Below are positions 1 to 7,440 of a stretch of DNA of 10,158 bases, in pieces. The stretch is from Clostridiales bacterium (GTDB taxonomy: Bacteria; Bacillota; Clostridia; Lachnospirales; Lachnospiraceae). The notes under the pieces were generated by a model. The model worked only from the letters and a program-made list of their open reading frames with translations, was not told where the DNA came from and ran no database searches. The first letter of the stretch is position 1. Each line of letters starts with the position of its first letter. The DNA lies in contig JAHZHN010000023.1 in NCBI GenBank assembly GCA_019420275.1, positions 1 to 10,158 on the forward strand, given 5' to 3'. A program made the position numbers and the translations under genes.

Positions 1-1422
1 GAAGACCTGCAGTCACGAAATGAGCGTATGTTCCTTGTAACAGCGCTCTTTTTAAATACAGCAAAGACAAAGCAGGCTCTGGAGAATGCAATCTTTCAGA
101 CAGCGGGTATTGCACAGAAATATAACTGTGTGCTGAAACGTCTGGATTATCAGCAGGAAGAAGGACTTATGAGCAGTGTTCCTTTGGGAGTTAATCATAT
201 TCCAATCAAGCGTGCACTCACTACAACCAGTACTGCTATTTTTGTTCCATTTACCACACAGGAGTTATTCATGGCAGGAGAATCCCTTTATTATGGATTG
301 AATGCCCTCAGTAATAACATGATCATGGTGGACAGAAAGAAACTGAAAAACCCGAATGGACTGATTCTTGGTACCCCGGGATCTGGTAAGTCCTTTGCAG
401 CAAAAAGAGAGATTACCAATGCGTTTTTTGTTACGAAGGATGACATTATCATTGGAGATCCGGAAGGAGAATATTATCCGCTGGTACATGCTCTGGGCGG
501 TCAGGTGGTACATATCTCTCCAACCAGTAAGGACTATATCAACCCAATGGATATCAATATGGATTACTCAGATGATGACAATCCACTGGGCGTGAAATCA
601 GACTTTGTACTGTCTCTGTGTGAGCTGATTATGGGAAGCAGGGATGGAATCGAGGCAGAAGAAAAATCAGTCATTGACCGCTGTCTTCCACTGGTGTATC
701 AGAAATATTTTGCAGATCCAAAGCCGGAAAATATGCCGGTGCTTGGTGATCTGTATGACTGTCTCAGGGCTCAAAAAGAACCGCAGGCACAGAGAATCGC
801 AACAGCACTGGAAATCTATGTCAATGGATCGCTGAAGGTATTCAATCATCGGACAAACGTGGAACTGAATAACCGGATTGTCTGCTTTGATATCAAAGAG
901 CTTGGAAAACAGCTGAAAAAGATTGGGATGCTGATTGTACAGGATCAGGTGTGGAACAGAGTTACCATCAACCGTGGTATCAAGTCTACCAGGTATTATA
1001 TCGATGAATTCCATCTTCTGCTCAAAGAAGAACAGACAGCAGCTTACTCCGTAGAAATCTGGAAAAGGTTCCGTAAATGGGGTGGTGTACCGACTGGTAT
1101 CACGCAGAATATCAAGGATCTTCTTGCAAGTCGTGAGATTGAAAATATCTTTGAAAACAGTGATTTTATCCTGATGCTGAACCAGGCTGCAGGTGACCGA
1201 CAGATCCTTGCCAAACAGCTGAATATTTCGCCGTATCAGTTATCATATGTGACGAATTCGGGCGAAGGAGAAGGACTTCTGTTCTATGGGACAACCATTA
1301 TTCCGTTCAAAGATAAGTTCGATAAATCATTGAAACTATATAGCTTGATGACAACAAAACCGGAGGAAGTTGAAAAACGAGAAAAAGAAATGGAGGCGGA
1401 AAAACATGAAGGAAAGAGATAA
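1..1422 (+). CDS. virB4: VirB4-like conjugation ATPase, 5'-truncated by window edge
   Basis: The reading frame is already open at base 1, so the start lies upstream and the first visible ATG (28) is internal; 473 residues are present. VirB4 proteins are cytoplasmic, membrane-associated AAA+/RecA-like ATPases that drive assembly and substrate movement of type IV secretion channels. Counting from base 1, Walker A (GTPGSGKS) is at residues 124-131 and the preceding LILG strand is typical. Walker B is YYIDEFH, with Asp335 and Glu336. A downstream RecA-type segment (WKRFRKWGGVPTGITQN, bases 1060-1110) and a C-terminal GEGEGLLFYG match the family. The missing N-terminus would carry the rest of the VirB4 N-domain. 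The order VirB4, small protein, 3D/NlpC hydrolase is that of CTn4/Tn1549-type elements (CD1110-like). The 3' end overlaps the next gene by 17 bases, implying coupled expression. The symbol denotes the family; element-specific names differ. Confidence 0.95.
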   Translation, partial: EDLQSRNERMFLVTALFLNTAKTKQALENAIFQTAGIAQKYNCVLKRLDYQQEEGLMSSVPLGVNHIPIKRALTTTSTAIFVPFTTQELFMAGESLYYGLNALSNNMIMVDRKKLKNPNGLILGTPGSGKSFAAKREITNAFFVTKDDIIIGDPEGEYYPLVHALGGQVVHISPTSKDYINPMDINMDYSDDDNPLGVKSDFVLSLCELIMGSRDGIEAEEKSVIDRCLPLVYQKYFADPKPENMPVLGDLYDCLRAQKEPQAQRIATALEIYVNGSLKVFNHRTNVELNNRIVCFDIKELGKQLKKIGMLIVQDQVWNRVTINRGIKSTRYYIDEFHLLLKEEQTAAYSVEIWKRFRKWGGVPTGITQNIKDLLASREIENIFENSDFILMLNQAAGDRQILAKQLNISPYQLSYVTNSGEGEGLLFYGTTIIPFKDKFDKSLKLYSLMTTKPEEVEKREKEMEAEKHEGKR

Positions 1423-1858
1423 AATCCAGATTCAATGTTTGAAGGGGAAAAATCCTTATATCCAGACCGCGCATCTGGAAAATGGAAAGATGATTTATCT
1501 GGTAAAGACAGTTGACGATGACCATCATCTTTATGAGCTGCCACCAGAAATCCAGAATATTGTTCTTGACTGGGTGTTCTGGAATTTTTATCCGGCACAG
1601 AAACTTTATCCACACAGTAGCAGCTATGGCTTGAAGCATGTGTTGCAGAGACGTACACAGATTCATCTGTATAATAATCAGTTCAAAGAAGCCATGCTGA
1701 TGAATGGATTCTGGCCGAGAGATCCGAGTGAACTGAACTGGGTATTTTATATCCAGGCAAGCTCACCGGCAATCAAGGCACAGGCGGATGGATACTCAGG
1801 ACTTCCCATTATTGGCAGGCAGGATTTGAACCGGTACGGAAAGAGAAAGTGGTGCTAG
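1406..1858 (+). CDS. Conserved-looking hypothetical protein of the conjugation module
   Basis: This encodes 150 residues that I cannot assign to a named family. The ATG at 1406 is chosen because GGAGG at 1392-1396 sits 9 bases upstream. A TTG at 1370 in the same frame would add 12 residues, but its Shine-Dalgarno is only 3 bases away. The protein is soluble-looking, with no signal peptide or membrane segment. It is rich in Trp, Tyr and His, for example DWVFWNFYP near residue 55-65, SSSYGLKHVLQRR, an FKEAMLMNGFWP stretch, and NWVFYIQASSPAIKAQ near the end. Those aromatic motifs suggest a compact folded domain. It overlaps VirB4 by 17 bases and ends 14 bases before the probable start of the hydrolase gene, so it is embedded in the transfer operon. 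A role as a small cytoplasmic accessory factor or regulator is possible but is only inference from position. Confidence 0.8.
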   Translation: MKERDKIQIQCLKGKNPYIQTAHLENGKMIYLVKTVDDDHHLYELPPEIQNIVLDWVFWNFYPAQKLYPHSSSYGLKHVLQRRTQIHLYNNQFKEAMLMNGFWPRDPSELNWVFYIQASSPAIKAQADGYSGLPIIGRQDLNRYGKRKWC

Positions 1859-1875
1859 GGAGGTGATGACCTATA
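1859..1875 (+). promoter_or_regulatory. Strong Shine-Dalgarno followed by an ATA codon: candidate non-canonical start
   Basis: GGAGGTGAT at 1859-1867 closely matches the anti-Shine-Dalgarno complement and directly follows the stop of the preceding gene. Nine bases after its GGAGG core lies ATA (1873-1875), in frame with the hydrolase gene and followed by 14 open codons reading AGKEFTGRDKKVTK before the ATG at 1918. No Shine-Dalgarno precedes 1918. An ATG at 1866 is only 2 bases from GGAGG and opens a frame that stops at 1902-1904. The site therefore seems to serve ATA 1873, either as a rare start codon or as a mutated ATG. Confidence 0.55.
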
Positions 1876-1917
1876 GCCGGAAAAGAATTTACAGGCAGAG
1901 ATAAAAAAGTCACCAAG

Positions 1918-4185
1918 ATGACCAGAGATGGTCTTACAGAAGAAAATCTTCGTGATGGAACAGTCAGAGATATCAGCCATAAAAGCAGAGGACGACCGGA
2001 AGATACAAGTGAGACATTTGTTCCAGAAAGAGAGCGAAAAAAGAAAGCCTCTGAGAAAGCAGATTCCGCAAAAGGAAAGCGACTGCAGAATGACAGAATC
2101 AGGAAATCATCCATCCGTCAGGAAACAATGGAGCAGACGACAGAGAATGCTGTGGAAGCAGAAACAGAGAAAAAAGTATCTGGATATCGTAAGAAACTCC
2201 ATCAGCATGAAAAGATTCCTGATGATACGGATTTCACTAGCCAGAAGAAAAGCATCAGGAAGAAGCAGTTGCAAAAGCAGATGACCAGGGAACAGGCAAA
2301 AGCCGGTAGATTATCCTTTGATGATGAAGGAAATCAGATGGTGAAAGGTGCTGGTATGAAACCGGGAGGGACAGCCGGAAAGTATATAGCAGCACAAACA
2401 GCGATTTCTGGTATGAAAGCTATAACTTCTGATGAGGAAGAAACAGATGATAATGCTGGTGTAGAGAGTGCCAGATTCGCAGAACGGGAAGCGGAAGCAG
2501 CTATTCAGGGTCTGCGTCATGCACAATTCCGAAACAGGAGAACGGATGTAAAAACTCATCGTAGAGGATACCGTGCATCCACAGTGGAAAAGAAGCTGAA
2601 ATTTGGCTCTCCCGAAAGTATGGAGGGTGTCAGATATGGATTTGAAAGTGCTGAGTCCATAAAGAAAGCGGAACAAAAGAAGCATTTCTATAACCGATTT
2701 TTCCAGAAAAAACGATATAAAGATGCTTGCCGGGCTGCCAGAGCAGGAAAATCTGCAGGCAGTTTCGGTGGAGCAACAACCATTGCCGGTGCTGAGAACA
2801 TGACGGTAAAAGCTAAGATTGCGTTGAAAGAAATCATAAAGCGTAATCGAGCCGTGTTCGTAAGCATCGGCATTTTTTCGTTTTTGTTTCTGATCATATC
2901 GGTATCATTGGGAAGCTGCAGTGCATCCATTCAGGGGGCAGGTTCTGTGATCGGTATTACAACCTATCCAAGCAGTGATCAGGATATCTATGCAGCTGAG
3001 AATGCTTATACCGCCTTGGAGAATGCACTGAATCAGCAGATCAATGAGATGGAATCCAAACATCCGGGATATGACGAGTATAAATACAACATTGCTGAGA
3101 TTGGTCATGATCCGTATCATCTGATTTCGTATCTTACCGCAAAATATGGAGATTGGACGTATGAAGATGTTGAAAATGAAGTGAAAGATCTATTTGAAGC
3201 GCAATACCATCTGAAAACAGAAGGGAAAACAGAGACAGTAACTGAAAGGAAAACGGTCAGGGTTGGTGAATCTCTGGGACAGGTAGTGACCAGTGGTTAT
3301 TGCAGTTGTCCAATCTGTTGCGGTGTATGGTCAGGTGGACCGACAGCCAGTGGAGTCTATCCGACAGCAAATCACACGATTGCCGTTGATGCATCAAATC
3401 CATTTGTGCCGATCGGAACAAAGGTCGTGATGAATGGAGTGGAATACACCGTGGAAGATACCGGAGCATTTGCCCGATATGGTGTACAATTTGATGTTTA
3501 TTATGCAAATCACAGCGAAGCACTGGCACATGGACATCAGACTTGGGAGGCATTTATCGCAGATGATAACGGAAGCCGGGAAGTGACAGTGACCAATACC
3601 AGTACCAAAAAGATTCTGTATGTGACGCTGACAAATGGAGGTTTTGATGCAGTAGCAAAAGCGAATCTAAATGCAGAACAGCTGATTATTTACAATGCCC
3701 TGAACACGACCTATGGAAATCGTAACTATCTGTGGGATGTGAATAACATTTCCAGTGGAGCAGGCAGTGATGGAATGAGCTATGAGATTCCACCGGAAGC
3801 ACTGCAGGATGAAGAGTTTGCCAGAATGATTCATGAGGCAGAAAAGTATCTGGGTGTTCCGTATGTGTGGGGCGGTTATTCCCCATCTGGTTTTGACTGT
3901 TCAGGCTTTGTGTCATATGTCATCAATCACTGTGGAAATGGATGGAATTATGGAAGACTGACAGCAGATGGCTTAAGAGGTGTCTGTACGTATGTTTCTC
4001 CGGCAGAAGCAAAACCGGGAGATCTGATCTTCTTCCAGGGAACGTATAACACACCAGGAGCAAGTCACGTGGGTATTTATGTTGGAAATAACATGATGAT
4101 TCATTGCGGAGATCCAATCCATTATTCCAGTATCAGTACTTCCTACTGGCAGGAGCATTTCCTGTGCTTTGGAAGACTGCCTTAG
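1918..4185 (+). CDS. Membrane-anchored cell-wall hydrolase, 3D domain + NlpC/P60 (CD1108-type)
   Basis: This is the putative peptidoglycan hydrolase of the conjugation apparatus, 755 residues from the first conventional ATG at 1918. That ATG lacks a Shine-Dalgarno, so the gene probably begins at ATA 1873 (770 residues); numbering here is from 1918. Residues 1-310 are hydrophilic, low-complexity and net basic, and should lie in the cytoplasm. Residues 312-333 form one transmembrane helix. Outside, a 3D (three-aspartate) double-psi barrel domain spans roughly 450-550, with Asp491, Asp514 and Asp526 and an unusual CSCPICC cluster at 462-468. A C-terminal NlpC/P60 domain spans roughly 635-755, with Cys661 (FDCSGF), His717 (SHVGIYVG) and His729 as the catalytic set. 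NlpC/P60 enzymes cleave peptide stems, and 3D domains resemble MltA-type glycan-cleaving folds; here the 3D activity is inferred. The local role is probably opening the wall for the type IV secretion channel. The VirB4 and DUF4366 neighbours support this. Confidence 0.93.
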   Translation: MTRDGLTEENLRDGTVRDISHKSRGRPEDTSETFVPERERKKKASEKADSAKGKRLQNDRIRKSSIRQETMEQTTENAVEAETEKKVSGYRKKLHQHEKIPDDTDFTSQKKSIRKKQLQKQMTREQAKAGRLSFDDEGNQMVKGAGMKPGGTAGKYIAAQTAISGMKAITSDEEETDDNAGVESARFAEREAEAAIQGLRHAQFRNRRTDVKTHRRGYRASTVEKKLKFGSPESMEGVRYGFESAESIKKAEQKKHFYNRFFQKKRYKDACRAARAGKSAGSFGGATTIAGAENMTVKAKIALKEIIKRNRAVFVSIGIFSFLFLIISVSLGSCSASIQGAGSVIGITTYPSSDQDIYAAENAYTALENALNQQINEMESKHPGYDEYKYNIAEIGHDPYHLISYLTAKYGDWTYEDVENEVKDLFEAQYHLKTEGKTETVTERKTVRVGESLGQVVTSGYCSCPICCGVWSGGPTASGVYPTANHTIAVDASNPFVPIGTKVVMNGVEYTVEDTGAFARYGVQFDVYYANHSEALAHGHQTWEAFIADDNGSREVTVTNTSTKKILYVTLTNGGFDAVAKANLNAEQLIIYNALNTTYGNRNYLWDVNNISSGAGSDGMSYEIPPEALQDEEFARMIHEAEKYLGVPYVWGGYSPSGFDCSGFVSYVINHCGNGWNYGRLTADGLRGVCTYVSPAEAKPGDLIFFQGTYNTPGASHVGIYVGNNMMIHCGDPIHYSSISTSYWQEHFLCFGRLP

Positions 4186-4203
4186 AAAGCCGGAAGAAAA
4201 GAA

Positions 4204-4219
4204 GGGAGGTGAGAGCTTG
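4204..4219 (+). promoter_or_regulatory. Shine-Dalgarno and TTG start of the DUF4315 gene
   Basis: GGGAGGTGAG precedes TTG at 4217-4219, with 7 bases between the GGAGG core (4205-4209) and the TTG. The alternative in-frame TTG at 4169 lies inside the upstream hydrolase gene with no ribosome site. Starting at 4217 gives an N-terminus MNKKIKKYQDEI, as expected for DUF4315 proteins. Confidence 0.75.
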
Positions 4220-4528
4220 AATAAGAAAATCAAAAAATATCAGGATGAGATTAAGAAGACGGAGAAAAAGATAGCTGAATTACAGCAGTATCTGAAAGGT
4301 GTTCAGACAGCATTAAAGCAGGAAGAAGACAATGAGATGATCCGATGTATCCGTGGCATGAAGATGGAGAGCGGTCAGTTGTATGAACTGCTGGATGGTA
4401 TTCAGAACGGAACAGTAAAATTTCAGGTAAATCAGGAGTCTGACTGTAAAGGAGCAGGCTCTTTTGTATTCACAGAAAATGTAAAGAAGGAGGAAAATCG
4501 GAATGGTGAAATGGAAGAAAATGAATAA
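4217..4528 (+). CDS. DUF4315 family small coiled-coil protein
   Basis: This encodes 103 residues from the TTG at 4217. Residues 1-38 form a lysine/glutamate-rich heptad-like coiled coil (MNKKIKKYQDEIKKTEKKI onward). A short region with RGMKMESGQLYELLDGIQNG at about 46-65 follows, then a polar, Glu/Asn-rich tail. The coiled coil followed by a segment of this kind is the layout of DUF4315, a family known almost only from Firmicutes conjugative elements and found beside DUF4366 genes; its function is unknown. There is no signal peptide or membrane segment, so it should be cytoplasmic. It begins 31 bases after the hydrolase stop. Its last 26 bases overlap the start of the DUF4366 gene in another frame, so the two are probably translated together. 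A structural or assembly role beside the membrane partner is inference only. Confidence 0.85.
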   Translation: MNKKIKKYQDEIKKTEKKIAELQQYLKGVQTALKQEEDNEMIRCIRGMKMESGQLYELLDGIQNGTVKFQVNQESDCKGAGSFVFTENVKKEENRNGEMEENE

Positions 4529-5237
4529 GAAAATGGCAGGAATTATGCTGGGTGTGATGATGCTTTTTACTGCATCAACCACAGCATTTGCCTATGTGGA
4601 TGAATCAGCAGAAGCATCCAAAACAGAAGTAACTCAGACAGAACAGACAGTGAGTCAAGAAGAAGCACAGACAGAAGAAGCTGCAGGTACGGATGAGGTA
4701 CTGCCGGAAAATACAGATAGTACTTCTACCGGAACAGCTTTTTCTTCACCGGGAAATGGAGAAGTGAAAGATGATATTACAGACAGTTCCAGCAAGGAAT
4801 TTCTGACAGTGACAACAAAAAATAATAATACATTTTATATCGTGATTGATCGGAGTGCCACATCACAGAATGTCTATATGTTATCTCAGATTGATGAGAA
4901 AGATTTGGCAGAGTTTCTGGATAAAGATAGTACAGCAACAGTTGTAACGCCACAGACAGATTCCTCGCAGGTAGTTCTTGACGAAAATAAAGATACAGAT
5001 GATGTGACAAAGGATACAACAAAGGATGAAAAAGAAACAGCATCAAAATCCAATATGGGAGCGATGGCAGCAATTCTAATTCTGGCACTTGGAGGCGTGG
5101 CAGCATATTACTACTTCAAGATTTATAAGCCAAAGAAAGAGGCAGAAGAGGCTGACCAGCCGGAAGGATTAGAAACAGAAGGATTGGAAGAAGTGCCGGA
5201 TGAGGAAGACGAAGATTTTGAAGAAACAGATGAATAA
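4503..5237 (+). CDS. DUF4366 domain membrane protein (CD1107-type mobile element protein)
   Basis: This encodes 244 residues from the ATG at 4503, with GGAGG at 4489-4493 giving a 9-base spacer; an ATG at 4521 is a weaker alternative. A signal peptide covers about residues 1-30 (KWKKMNKK, then a hydrophobic core, then ASTTAFA with likely cleavage after Ala30). An acidic Ser/Thr/Glu-rich linker follows to about 95. The compact DUF4366 core is at about 99-141 and includes LTVTTKNNNTFYIVIDR and YMLSQIDEKDLAEFL. A second polar linker leads to a transmembrane helix at about 186-206, a basic stop-transfer (KIYKPKK), and a very acidic cytoplasmic tail (about 212-244). This is type I topology with the DUF4366 core outside. 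The family is typical of Tn1549/CTn-like elements, next to DUF4315 and topB. It probably belongs to the envelope-spanning transfer complex; its molecular role is unknown. Confidence 0.93.
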   Translation: MVKWKKMNKKMAGIMLGVMMLFTASTTAFAYVDESAEASKTEVTQTEQTVSQEEAQTEEAAGTDEVLPENTDSTSTGTAFSSPGNGEVKDDITDSSSKEFLTVTTKNNNTFYIVIDRSATSQNVYMLSQIDEKDLAEFLDKDSTATVVTPQTDSSQVVLDENKDTDDVTKDTTKDEKETASKSNMGAMAAILILALGGVAAYYYFKIYKPKKEAEEADQPEGLETEGLEEVPDEEDEDFEETDE

Positions 5238-5253
5238 TTAAAATTTTTTTAGC

Positions 5254-5284
5254 GGAGAGCCTGTAAAATGCAGTCTCTCCTTTT
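5254..5284 (+). terminator. Terminator-like hairpin between DUF4366 and topB genes
   Basis: GGAGAG (5254-5259) pairs with CTCTCC (5275-5280). The stem continues past one C/T mismatch with CTG (5261-5263) against CAG (5271-5273), leaving the 7-base loop TAAAATG. TTTT follows at 5281-5284. The placement 16 bases after the DUF4366 stop and shortly before the topB ribosome site suggests a weak intrinsic terminator or attenuator. The U-tract is short, so partial read-through into topB is likely. Confidence 0.5.
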
Positions 5285-5309
5285 GTATATGTGAAGGAGG
5301 TAATACATC

Positions 5310-7415
5310 ATGTATTTAGTTATTGCAGAAAAACCAAGTGTATCAAGAGCAATTGCGGAAGTAATTGGAGCACAGGAAAGAGAAGAAGGCTTTTTAAGAG
5401 GAGTAGATTGTATCGTCAGCTGGTGTTTCGGACATCTGGCGGAATATGTTTCGCCGGATGCTTATGACGAGAAGTATGGCCAGTGGAGATACGATGATCT
5501 CCCAATCATTCCAAAAGACTGGAAAGTAGCTGTTTCAGATGACAAGAAAGACCAGTTTTATATCTTAAAAAGACTGCTCAACAGTCCGGAAATCGAATAT
5601 GTTGTCAATGCCTGTGATGCCGGACGTGAAGGAGAATTAATCTTCAAACATGTCTATGACTTATCTGGAAGTAAAAAGCCAGTGAAACGATTATGGATCA
5701 GTTCTCTGGAAGATTCAGCAATCTTGGATGGAATGCAGCATTTGAGATCCGCAGAGGAATACAGCCATCTGGCTGAAGCTGCTGTATGTAGGTCCCAGGC
5801 TGACTGGCTGGTAGGAATGAATGCGACCAGAGCTTATACTACGAAATACTTTAAAAAGCTGACAGTTGGGAGAGTTCAGACACCAACACTTGCCATGCTG
5901 GTAGAGCGTGCCGGACAAATCAGTAATTTCCAGAAAGAAAAGTATTTCAATGTGGAACTGGATTGTGACGGAATCCCGGCAATCAGACAGAAAATTTTTG
6001 ATTTAAATGAAGCTAAACAGTTAAGAAAACGATGCCAGGGTAGTGAAGCGGTTGTTACGGCAGTAAACGAGACAGAAAAGAAAGTAAAATCTCCAAAACT
6101 GTATGATCTGACAACATTGCAGAGAGAAGCCAACCGCATCTACGGAATGACAGCTAAACAGACATTGGATACCGCACAGAGCCTGTATGAACTGAAGCTG
6201 ATTACTTACCCAAGAACGGACAGTCAGTATTTGACAGAGGATATGGAACAAACAGCGAGAAATGTGATCCATCAGATCCATGAAAAATATCAGCTGACCG
6301 GTCCTTTTGATCAGCCGGAGCAGCCAGATGTGAAGAAAGTCATGAATAACAGCAAAGTGACGGATCACCATGCAATTATTCCGACAGTGGAGCTGGCATC
6401 TAGCCATTTGGATGAGCTGAAATCCTGGGAAGAAAAGATTCTGTTTCTGATTGCAGTGCATACGGTCATGGCAATGAGTAAAGACCATATCTATTTGGAA
6501 ACAGAGGTAGAAGTGGAATGCCAGGGAGAATGCTTTAAGGCAAAGGGAAAAAGCGTGTTGCAGGACGGTTGGAAAATCTATGAAAACTGTTTTAAAAATC
6601 CGGACAGACTAGCAATTCCAGATCCTGCACAGGAGATGAAAGAGCAGATGCCAAAAGTAGCAGAAGGACAGAAATTCTATGCAGTTACTGCTGAAAAGAC
6701 AGAGCATTATACATCACCGCCCAAACCATATAGTGAAGACACGCTGCTGGCAGCGATGGAAACTGCTGGAAATAAGGAATTCGATGAAGATACAGAAAAG
6801 AAGGGTTTGGGTACTCCGGCAACCAGAGCCGGAATCATCGAAAAGCTGATCCATTCCCAGTATGCAATCCGTAAAGGAAAACAGATACTTCCAACCGATG
6901 ATGGAAAAGTACTGATTGAGATCCTTCCAGACTTCCTGAAATCCGCAAGCATGACTGCCGAATGGGAAAATCAGCTGCTTTTGATGGAACATGGAAAAAT
7001 TGCGCCGGAACAGTTCATGTCAGGCATTACTAAAATGCTGGCTATGATGCTCAACCGATGTGATGAGATTTCGGATGATGAAACTAGAAGATTCCAGACA
7101 AAAGAAAGCATCGGAACCTGTCCAGTCTGCGGAAGTCTGGTGTATGAAAGCAAAAAAAATTTCTATTGTAGCAACCACGACTGCCATTTTGCACTTTGGA
7201 AAGAAAACAGATACTTGCAGAGCATGGAAAAGAAACTGGATAAAAATATGGCGGCAGAACTTCTGAAAAATGGAAGTGTACACGTTAAAGATCTGTACTC
7301 CAAAAAGAAAGATCTGTATTTTGAGGCAGATCTTCATATGGAAGCAGATGAAAACGGAAGGGTGAATTTCTCTTTATCCTTCCCAAAGAAGAAACTAAAA
7401 AGCAAAAGAAAATAG
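5310..7415 (+). CDS. topB: DNA topoisomerase III (type IA), element-encoded
   Basis: This encodes 701 residues, a full-length size for element-borne TopB, from the ATG at 5310 with GGAGG at 5296-5300. Type IA topoisomerases cut one DNA strand through a tyrosine and pass another strand, resolving intermediates of replication and transfer. The N-terminal TOPRIM domain (about 1-140) opens MYLVIAEKPS, with Glu7, and carries the acidic motif CDAGREGE (Asp103, Glu107). The second Asp of the classical DxD is Gly105, which I recall as common in this Gram-positive TopB group. Further hallmarks are GRVQTPT (187-193), the active-site ITYPRTDSQYL with Tyr300, and GLGTPATRAGIIEKL (from 499). A C-terminal zinc ribbon uses Cys604, Cys607, Cys620 and Cys625 and ends in a basic tail. 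The gene follows the DUF4366 gene after a hairpin and precedes the DUF5688 gene by 25 bases. It supports element processing or replication; a chromosomal housekeeping role is unlikely given the context. Confidence 0.97.
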   Translation: MYLVIAEKPSVSRAIAEVIGAQEREEGFLRGVDCIVSWCFGHLAEYVSPDAYDEKYGQWRYDDLPIIPKDWKVAVSDDKKDQFYILKRLLNSPEIEYVVNACDAGREGELIFKHVYDLSGSKKPVKRLWISSLEDSAILDGMQHLRSAEEYSHLAEAAVCRSQADWLVGMNATRAYTTKYFKKLTVGRVQTPTLAMLVERAGQISNFQKEKYFNVELDCDGIPAIRQKIFDLNEAKQLRKRCQGSEAVVTAVNETEKKVKSPKLYDLTTLQREANRIYGMTAKQTLDTAQSLYELKLITYPRTDSQYLTEDMEQTARNVIHQIHEKYQLTGPFDQPEQPDVKKVMNNSKVTDHHAIIPTVELASSHLDELKSWEEKILFLIAVHTVMAMSKDHIYLETEVEVECQGECFKAKGKSVLQDGWKIYENCFKNPDRLAIPDPAQEMKEQMPKVAEGQKFYAVTAEKTEHYTSPPKPYSEDTLLAAMETAGNKEFDEDTEKKGLGTPATRAGIIEKLIHSQYAIRKGKQILPTDDGKVLIEILPDFLKSASMTAEWENQLLLMEHGKIAPEQFMSGITKMLAMMLNRCDEISDDETRRFQTKESIGTCPVCGSLVYESKKNFYCSNHDCHFALWKENRYLQSMEKKLDKNMAAELLKNGSVHVKDLYSKKKDLYFEADLHMEADENGRVNFSLSFPKKKLKSKRK

Positions 7416-7440
7416 AACAACAGATTAGAGGAGGACACGA

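Noticed and set aside
1284..1666. Two overlapping minus-strand frames of about 120 codons across the VirB4 end and the next gene
   Set aside because: Both are antisense to supported genes, lack recognisable motifs and are Ser/Phe/Leu-rich shadow translations.
1866..1904. ATG at 1866 opening a 12-codon leader-like peptide
   Set aside because: The GGAGG is only 2 bases upstream, too close for efficient initiation, and the short peptide has no regulatory codon pattern. The ATA at 1873 suits the ribosome site better.
2911..2922. LGSC after the hydrolase transmembrane helix, resembling a lipobox
   Set aside because: It lies more than 330 residues from the N-terminus, behind a long hydrophilic region, whereas lipoprotein signals are N-terminal. 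The Cys is more simply part of the membrane exit region.
5152..5234. Short Glu-rich repeat-like DNA in the DUF4366 tail
   Set aside because: The near-repeats reflect a low-complexity acidic protein tail rather than a DNA repeat with even spacing.
6021..6488. 155-codon open frame on the minus strand inside topB
   Set aside because: It lies wholly antisense to a confidently identified enzyme. Its translation is rich in His, Cys, Gln and Phe, as expected for the complement of an A-rich coding strand, and I see no family motif.
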